From Tulasnella sp. 424 (taxonomy: Eukaryota > Basidiomycota > Agaricomycetes > Cantharellales > Tulasnellaceae): DNA of 64,000 nucleotides. How positions within the stretch are numbered: position 1 is the first letter of the stretch; the number at the start of each line of letters is the position of its first letter. The notes under the pieces are model-generated. The model saw only the letters and a program-made list of their open reading frames with translations, was not told where the DNA came from and did no database searches. Made by a program: the position numbers and the translations under genes. The stretch covers positions 62,001-126,000 of the forward strand of contig WSUB01000108.1 of assembly GCA_019633425.1 (NCBI GenBank), in the 5' to 3' direction. This document shows positions 57,801 through 64,000 of the stretch, in pieces.

Positions 57801-58848
57801 GCTTCGAAACGAGTACAGCGAGGCCATCGCGTTCTACTCCGAGGTCCTCAATATCCGTACCAACCTCCGCGACAAGAAAGGGAGTGCTGACGCTCTGTGG
57901 GGTCTGGCCGAGGTCCATCGGCTTCGAAACGAGTACAGCCAGGCCATCGCGTTCTACTCCGAGGTCCTACAAATTCGTACCGACATCGGCGAGAGGAAAG
58001 GCAGAGCCGACGCTTTGTGGGGTCTCGCCGAGGTCCATCGGCTTCGAAACGAGTATAGTGAAGCCATCCCGCTCTATTCCAAGGTCCTCAATCTCCGCAC
58101 CGATCTCCGCGACACGCAAGGGAGAGCCGACGCCCTGTGGGGTCTCGCCGAGATGCATCGGCTTCGAAACCAGTATAGCGAGGCTATACCGTTCTACGTC
58201 AAGGTCCTCGATATCCGTACCATCCTCCGTGACAGGAAAGGGAGAGCCCACGCTTTGTGGAGTCTAGCCGAGGTCCATCAGCTTCGAAGCGAGTACAACG
58301 AGGCCACCGAACTGTACTCCCAGGCCCTCGAAATCTGTACCGACATCGGCGACAGGAAAGGCAGAACCGACGCTTTGTGGGGTCTCGCCGAGGTCCATCG
58401 ACTTCGAAACGAGTACAGCGAGGCCATCGCGCTCTATTCCGAAGCCTTGCAAATCTCTACCGATATCGGTGACCGGCACGGCAGAGCCGACGCTTTGTGG
58501 GGTCTCGCCGTGGTGCATCACCTTCGAACCGAGTACAGCGAGGCCATCGCGCTCTACTCCGACGCCCTGCAAATCCGTACCAACATCGGCGACAGGAAAG
58601 GGAGAGCCGACGCCCTGTGGGGTCTCGCCGAGATCCATCGGCTTCGAGACGAGTATAGCGAGGCCATCGCGCTCTACTCCGAGGTTCTGCAAATCCGTAC
58701 CAAGATCGGCGACAGAAAAGGCCGAGCTAAGGCTCAGTGGGTTTTCGCTGACACACACCGGGTTCGACACGAGTACTGCAAAGCCATCGCTCTTTCTTTC
58801 GAGGTCCCTCAAAAAGTCCGTACCGACCTTGGTGACAGACAAGGCTGA
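54808..58848 (+). CDS. Kinase-TPR fusion protein D, longest repeat array
   Basis: Eight exons: 54808-54900, 54954-55262, 55333-55392, 55449-55631, 55683-55757, 55816-56082, 56144-56350 and 56407-58848; about 1211 residues. Kinase motifs are complete: GGHATVSKAFLL, FVAVKQS, RETEFLVELDHPNI, HGDLKS-FN, DFGSA, WAAPELL and the SARPTAKDYL end. The intron before the TPR exon has a GC donor (56351) instead of GT; if it were not spliced, the kinase would end seven codons later. The TPR exon carries about 19 units of 40 residues (consensus YSEAIALYSEVLQIRTDI plus GDRKGRADALWGLAEVHRLR). One unit is seven residues short. The stop at 58846 lies inside a unit, and repeat sequence continues after it. Probable cytosolic kinase with a superhelical TPR scaffold; partners unknown. 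Confidence 0.85.
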
Positions 58849-60110
58849 GCCTCCGCTCTATGGGGTCTCGTCAACATGTGTCGGCTCCCAAACAGGCACT
58901 GCGACAACGAGGCCACCGCACGATACTCCGAGGCCTTCGAGAGTGAACAAGGTCTCATTTTGACTTACTACTTACTACCCCACTTGATGTTACCGACACA
59001 ATGTACAAATTTATAATGCTACATGTTCAATTCTAGGGAGCGACCGCCCTCCTCTTGAGTCGCTGGGAGAGATCTCCCGACCGGAGGGGCTCCTGACCCA
59101 TGGACACCCCGGGCGACGCGTTAGAGGTTAAAGTTCCTTAAAGACGTTAGGTTACTCGCCATGTTTGTCACCAGTGGCCACACATAGAGCGAATGCGCCG
59201 AATCCCAGTTCACACCGACGGGACGTCGTCGCTGTGGGCGGTGGTGCTCCAACTATTCTAAACACCGTAATCTCCTACTAGCTAAAGTACTGCTCATTCT
59301 CCGTATCCTCGTGTCATCCCTCGAATAGTTTAGACAAACTGACACAATCCGCGTACGGGGTTCGACATCAATGGCCAGGAAACCTGCCCGGGTATTCTCG
59401 GTGCAGTGCGATTCTGTGTTTGCGTCGTTCGGTTGAAAGGGGCGAAACAACAGAGCCTCCCTTCAGGTCAAGTTCAAGTACCTATTCCCAGAACTCGTCA
59501 TGGTAGGGTGATAGGTCTTACCAGCAGGAATTAAGGTGTCGCGAAGCGCCCATCGGCTTTACCATCCTATGGCCGCTTCCGCTCTTCCGCTTCCGCTTCC
59601 GCCTTCGCCTCCGCCACACCCTTGTCCTTTCCTTTCACTTCCATGTTCTATATTTTTCGAGGGTTGGGGATATGGGTAGCAAGGTAGCGAGTGCGCGAGT
59701 ACCAGCCGAACGGCGGAATTAAAACACGTAACACAGGACGCAAAACGACGTTTTCTGACCGAGAAAACCGACATAAAATCTACTGAAAAACCGTGGGTAT
59801 TCTCTACCCACTTTTATTCGCCTATTAAATCTTCAAGGCAAAACCTTGAGTTTTCCCCTCGATTTTATGTACCTAAATACCTAGGATAAAATCAGAGATA
59901 TTTCCAAAATATTTTATCGTCGGTTTTCCGGGATAGATTCCAGGTTTTACATATGATTTTTAGAGAATAAAAAAATCACTATATAAAGACCCACAGTATT
60001 GAAGAAAATCTCGAAAATAAACTCCCTGAGAATCTTAGAGCTTCTCTCTCGGTTTTGACCCTCTGCAAAATCGCTGACAAAATTTCGGGTTTTCTCGGAG
60101 ATATTTCTCC
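58849..60110. other. 3' flank of gene D and AT-rich intergenic region
   Basis: 58849-58960 still reads as TPR units in frame after the stop (ASALWGLVNMCRLPNRHCDN then EATARYSEAFE). 59250-59560 shows nothing recognisable. 59740-60060 is AT-rich with repeated AAATC/ATTTTA words. No gene was recognised. Confidence 0.5.
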
Positions 60111-60129
60111 CTCCCCAAATACCCACATC

Positions 60130-60665
60130 CATGTTGGCAGCTGGCGATTGGGCGATTTGAGATTGGGCGACTGGCGATTGAGCGATTGGCAACTTGCGAT
60201 GGGGCGATTGGCGACCGGCAACTGGCAACTGGCGATTGGCGGATTGCGACACGGGCCGGCGACTTGCGATTACCCCAGTGACTTGCCAGCAGGAGGCGAC
60301 ATTTGCTTCGTTTGATTTTCTACTCCTCCTTTCGCAAGTCACCGGGGTAATTGCAAGTCGCCGGCCGCATCGCTGGACCCTTATTCGCCAGTCACCAGTT
60401 GCCGGTCGCCAATCGCCCCATCGCAAGTCGCCATTCGCTCAATTGCCAGTTGCCCAATCTCCAATTGCAAGTTGCCGGCCGCATCGCTGGATCCTTATTC
60501 GCCAGTCGCCAGTCGCCAGTCGCCCATCGCCAGTCGCCAATCATCAGTCGCCGGTTGCCGGTTGCCTACCGCTAATTGCCGGTCACCTATGGCGCGCGAA
60601 TCGGGCCATACAAATGACCTGTCCTACAAATGACAAATGACAACCGACAAATGACAAATTCACCC
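60130..60665. repeat. Inverted minisatellite
   Basis: 60140-60250 is built of short units of the type GGCGATTGG, GGCAACTGG or GCGACTGG on the plus strand. 60360-60590 is built of the complement type (GCCAATCGCC, GCCAGTCGCC, GTTGCCGG). The two blocks are arms of a large imperfect palindrome, about 7-8 bp per unit. The right block contains a doubled segment (GCCGGCCGCATCGCTGGA at 60360 and 60477). 60605-60660 adds a small array of CAAATGA units. Confidence 0.8.
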
Positions 60666-60885
60666 TAAGGGCCGGTGCGCCAAGCAAAACGGAAGTGTAA
60701 ACACAAGTCTCAGAATTCGTGGCGTGGCACACCGATCCGCACAGCACCAGTCCAGGAACAAATAAGACCAATAAGCCACAGACGCCGGCGCTGGCACACC
60801 GTGACTTGTCCCCTTTCTCCACTACATGAATTCTACCACCACACCAGCTCCCGTCCCCCTTTCCAACAAAGAAACAGATACATGG

Positions 60886-61228
60886 TGTCACGGTTCGAGG
60901 TCGATGATGATTCAGGCGAGGCGCTTCGAGGTCAATGATCAAGAGTCGAGAGATAGAAGAGATGCTGATACTAAGAGAGTAGACAAGAGGCGGAATGAGG
61001 AACAGACCTCCTCATTCCGCTGAGTTATTATAGTACGGAAGTGGAGGTGATGATTAATGAAGGAAGAACTACATGAGGCGCTGACTGATGGTTCATGAGG
61101 TGACGCGTAACCCCTCGGACAGAACCCGATGGAATTCAATGGAACGTCTTGATAAGAAAAGGAACGAATCGTGATAAGATAGCGAATGTGGTTTGAGAGA
61201 GTAATGATGTGAGGATGGGATCATCACA
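60886..61228 (-). repeat. 3' LTR of the Ty3/chromovirus element
   Basis: 343 bp, on the minus strand starting TGTGATGATCC and ending CGTGACA, i.e. TG...CA ends. Directly upstream in element orientation lies a purine tract (GAAGGAGGGGC, 61230-61242), which is the plus-strand primer site of LTR elements and fixes the LTR boundary. A 12-bp perfect hairpin occurs at 60990-61020. The 5-base flank outside is CATGG on the plus strand; the other LTR is outside the window, so the target duplication cannot be tested. Confidence 0.8.
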
Positions 61229-61240
61229 GTTGCCCCTCCT

Positions 61241-64000
61241 TCAGGCGCGATTCCGCGACGATTGTCGTTGAGGATGAGCGGAGGGAGCATTCGGAAATTG
61301 TCGATGGAACTCTTGTACCAGATCTGCAGCGTTTTCCAGATTGTCGGCGTTTTCCCAAGTGTTACTTTCTTCCCCGAATCCTTTCCATTTGACCAGGTAT
61401 TGTAATCGCTGATAATAGAATCGAGAATTGAGAATCTTCTCTACCTCCCATTCTTCCTGACTGTCGACGATAATTGGTGGGGGCGGTGCTTGAGTTCTGC
61501 CGGGAATAGTGTCTGCGACATGTGGAGTGAGAAGGGTGATGTGGAACACAGGGTGGATCTTCATGGTGCTAGGCAACGTCAGACGATACGCATGCGAAGA
61601 AATTTTGGCTTTGATTGGGAACGGGCCAAGTCTTCTTGCTGCTAGTTTTGTTGATGGTCGATCGGTGCTGATATTTCGAGCTTCCAGCCACACCTTATCT
61701 CCGACGTTGAACTCGATTCCTTCCTGTCGATGTCGGTCATAGAATTCCTTTTGCTTTTGTTGGGCCAACGTCATTGCTGCCTTGACTTCTTCCTGAACAC
61801 TCGCTATTCTTTCAAGTCTCTCCTTTGCTGATGGATTGGCTTGTGCACTGGACGGCATATTGGTGAACATTGGGTTGTATCCTCGGGTCACCATGAACGG
61901 CGTTTCCCCCGTAGTCGCATGTGTGGAGTTGTTGTATGAGAATTCGGCGAATGGTAATAGTTCATCCCAGTCATCTTGTCGGTGGTTGCAATATATATGT
62001 AAAAATCCTTCGATGTTCTGATTGACCCTTTCTGTCTGCCTGTCGGTTTGTGGATGGTAGGCGGTCGAAAATGTTGGTTTAATTCCTAACCCGTTGTACA
62101 AGGCTCGTAGGAATGGGGCGTTGAACTGGGGTCCTCGATCCGATACTGTACGTCGCGGGAGTCCATGGTACCTCCAGACATTCGCAATGAAGAGTTCTGA
62201 TGTTTTCTGCGCGTCCAGTCCTAGTTCTTTTGTAGCGATGAAGTGGGCTTCCTTCGACAGTCGATCGACTACGACAAGAATGGTATCGCAGTCGGATTTG
62301 GTGATCGGTAGCTTGGTAATGAAATCGTATGATACATCCTGCCATGGTCCTTCGGGTACTGGTAGCGGCTTCAACAACCCTACAGGCTTGGTGTAGTGTG
62401 GTTTGTTTCGTTGACAGATGTCGCAAGCCTCGACGTATCGATTGACAAATTGCTTCATTGACGGCCAGTGATATCCTCGCGATAGGAGCTTGAGTGTCTT
62501 TGCTTGCCCTGGGTGTCCTGCCATCATCGCATCGTGGTAGAGTTGCAATAATGATCGTTTGATTTCTTCATTGTTTGGGACGTACACCTTGCCTTTGAAC
62601 CGGAGTATTCCATCTTCTCTTGTCCAGTCGATCATATCTTTTTTTACACTTGCTGGGGCAGAGTCCGGATCGGCGTCTAGGTAGGCTAGTACTGCTTTGA
62701 CAGTTGGATCTTCTTTCAACTTCCCTTCGATCGTTCCTAGTATCTCTTCGTCCGATGCTAATAGTATTTCCTCTTCTTCATCGTTTGCGTTGACTTCCAC
62801 GAATCTTGACAATGGTAGGAACGTTAGAGGCGTTTCTTCTGCCCCCCCTTCAGGACGATGATCCGGGCGGCGTGATAGTGCATCTGGTTTCCCCGATTTA
62901 CTGCCTGGTCGGTATTCTATCTCGAAGTTGTAGTCGGACAATTCTTGTAGCCATCGGTGTTGTCTGGCGTTTAGCGTCTGCGATTTCATGAACCACTGCA
63001 GATTCCTATGATTGGTCTTGATCCTTGTCCTGTGCTTGGCCCCCTTCAGGTAATGTTGCCAGTACTTGAGAGCTCGGACTATCGCTAGCATTTCCTTATC
63101 GTAGATGTCGTAATTCGCTTCGGCCGGTGTGAACGACTTGGACATGAAGGCATTTGGGTGTAGTTTGCCATCTTCAGCTTTCTGCGATAGTATTGCTCCA
63201 TATGCGTAGCCTGATGCGTCCGTCTCCAGCAATGATGGTTTCTCGGGGTCGTGATGCCGTAGTACTGGTGCCGTCGTGAATCTCTCTTTCAAGGTTTCAA
63301 AAGCCTTGGTACATTCGTCCGTCCAGTTCCATTTGACGTCTTTCCTTAAGAGTTTGGTGATCGGTATTACGATGCTGGAAAAGTCTTGGATGAATCGTCG
63401 ATAGAAATTGGCGAAACCTAGGAATATCTGGATATCCTTGACATTGGTGGGCGTAGGCCATTCTTTGATTGCTTCGACCTTGTACTTGTACATGGAAATT
63501 CCGTTTTTGCTGACCCATAAGCCTAGATATTCCGTTTTGTTCACGAAGAATTTGCACTTCTTGGCGTTACATCGAAGGCTATTCTCCCTGAATCGCTTTA
63601 AGACTTCCTTGGTAATTTCGACGTTTTCTTCCCTTGTTCTTGTTGCTGGCATTGTGTCGTCGAGATAGTTGAGGACGGATGAGTCAAGGAGATCATGGAG
63701 GATGTGGTTGATGAATCGTTGGAATACTGCAGGAGCGTTGCAAAGTCCAAAGGGCATCACCGTCCATTCGAAGAGACCGAACTGTGTTCGAAATGCCGTC
63801 TTCCATTCGTCTCCTTTTGCTATTCAGATCAGATGATAGCCTGACCTTAGATCCAGGTTGGTAAACCATTCTTTCCCCGCTAGGCGTTCGATTAATTCTG
63901 TTGCCAGGGGGTTTGGATATCGGTCGGGGATGGTGATCTCGTTCAGTTTTCGGTAGTCGATCACCAGTCTTTTCTTTCCGTCCTTTTTTCCGACAAAGAA
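61241..64000 (-). pseudogene. Ty3/gypsy chromovirus pol, partial, with nonsense mutation
   Basis: The window cuts the 5' part. In order on the minus strand: reverse transcriptase (VIDYRKLNEITIPDRYPNPL, LDLRSGYHLI, FGLFEWTVMPFGLCNAPA, catalytic YLDD), RNase H (ETDASGYAYGAILSQ, YDKEMLAIVRALKYWQHYL), zinc-binding HHCC region (GHPGQAKTLK..CDICQRNK), integrase with DD35E residues (VVVDRLSKEAHF, VSDRGPQF, and E of TERVNQN), and a C-terminal chromodomain (VEKILNSRFYYQRLQYLVKW), which defines chromoviruses. An in-frame TGA (63824-63826) replaces the Arg codon in GYHLIRIAKGDEW. The RNase H block TDH reads TNH. The copy is therefore inactive. This is a fungal retrotransposon. Confidence 0.92.

Noticed and set aside
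56614..58842. Long antisense and shifted open frames across the TPR array of gene D (212, 207, 200 and 192 codons)
   Set aside because: A stop-free 120-bp unit repeated in phase keeps several frames open at once; only the TPR frame joins the kinase exons with correct splice phase. The same holds for 38430-39512 (+) and 12590-13536.
60583..60942. 119-codon minus frame next to the minisatellite
   Set aside because: Composition is irregular, it overlaps the CAAATGA array and the LTR edge, and it has no recognisable domain.
61509..63668. Plus-strand frames across the retrotransposon
   Set aside because: The minus strand has unmistakable RT, RNase H, integrase and chromodomain motifs; the plus frames are shadows.

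Overview
The window looks like chromosomal DNA of a basidiomycete fungus, most likely an agaricomycete. Genes are cut by many 50-90 nt introns with GT-AG ends. Conserved eukaryotic housekeeping genes (Sec61 alpha, the retromer subunit Vps26, a tRNA-Tyr with a short intron) sit among expanded families and transposon debris. All names come from reading motifs by eye; no database was searched.

Layout. 0.5-8.2 kb: four S1/P1-type nuclease genes on the minus strand, built by tandem duplication of a unit of about 4.4 kb that itself holds two paralogues (copies 1+2, then 3+4); copy 2 has lost its start codon. 9.2-22.1 kb: two long tyrosine-kinase-like kinase genes fused to arrays of 40-residue TPR units (A at 10.8-13.7 kb, B at 17.1-20.0 kb, about 6.24 kb apart), a Vps26 pseudogene, a candidate solo LTR and a fifth, divergent S1/P1 nuclease (20.7-22.1 kb). 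23.2-38 kb is the conserved core: Sec61 alpha, two CE16/GDSL-type esterase genes in tandem, an F-box protein, tRNA-Tyr, a large Axl2-like membrane protein, and Vps26. 38.4-41.3 kb: a third kinase-TPR gene (C), inverted, its kinase broken by several lesions. 41.3-54.4 kb holds no convincing intact gene. It contains relics of the kinase-TPR, Vps26 and Axl2-like genes plus three kinds of DNA transposon (a pair with 50-bp inverted ends, a Mutator-like fold-back with a perfect 9-bp target duplication, and a small TA-flanked MITE). 54.8-58.8 kb: kinase-TPR gene D with about 19 TPR units. 60.1-60.6 kb: an inverted minisatellite. 60.9-64 kb: the 3' part of a decayed Ty3/chromovirus element on the minus strand.

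The most interesting content is the kinase-TPR family: a kinase with a complete catalytic core, an unusual acidic insertion in its N-lobe, and a C-terminal array of near-identical 120-bp units that differs in number between paralogues (about 9 to 19). Four long copies and at least three relics lie in one window. High copy number, concerted repeats and rapid birth and death are typical of fungal self/non-self or innate immune receptors, but no NACHT or NB-ARC NTPase is visible, so that role is inference. The nuclease and esterase clusters suggest secreted or digestive functions and show no obvious functional link to the kinases.
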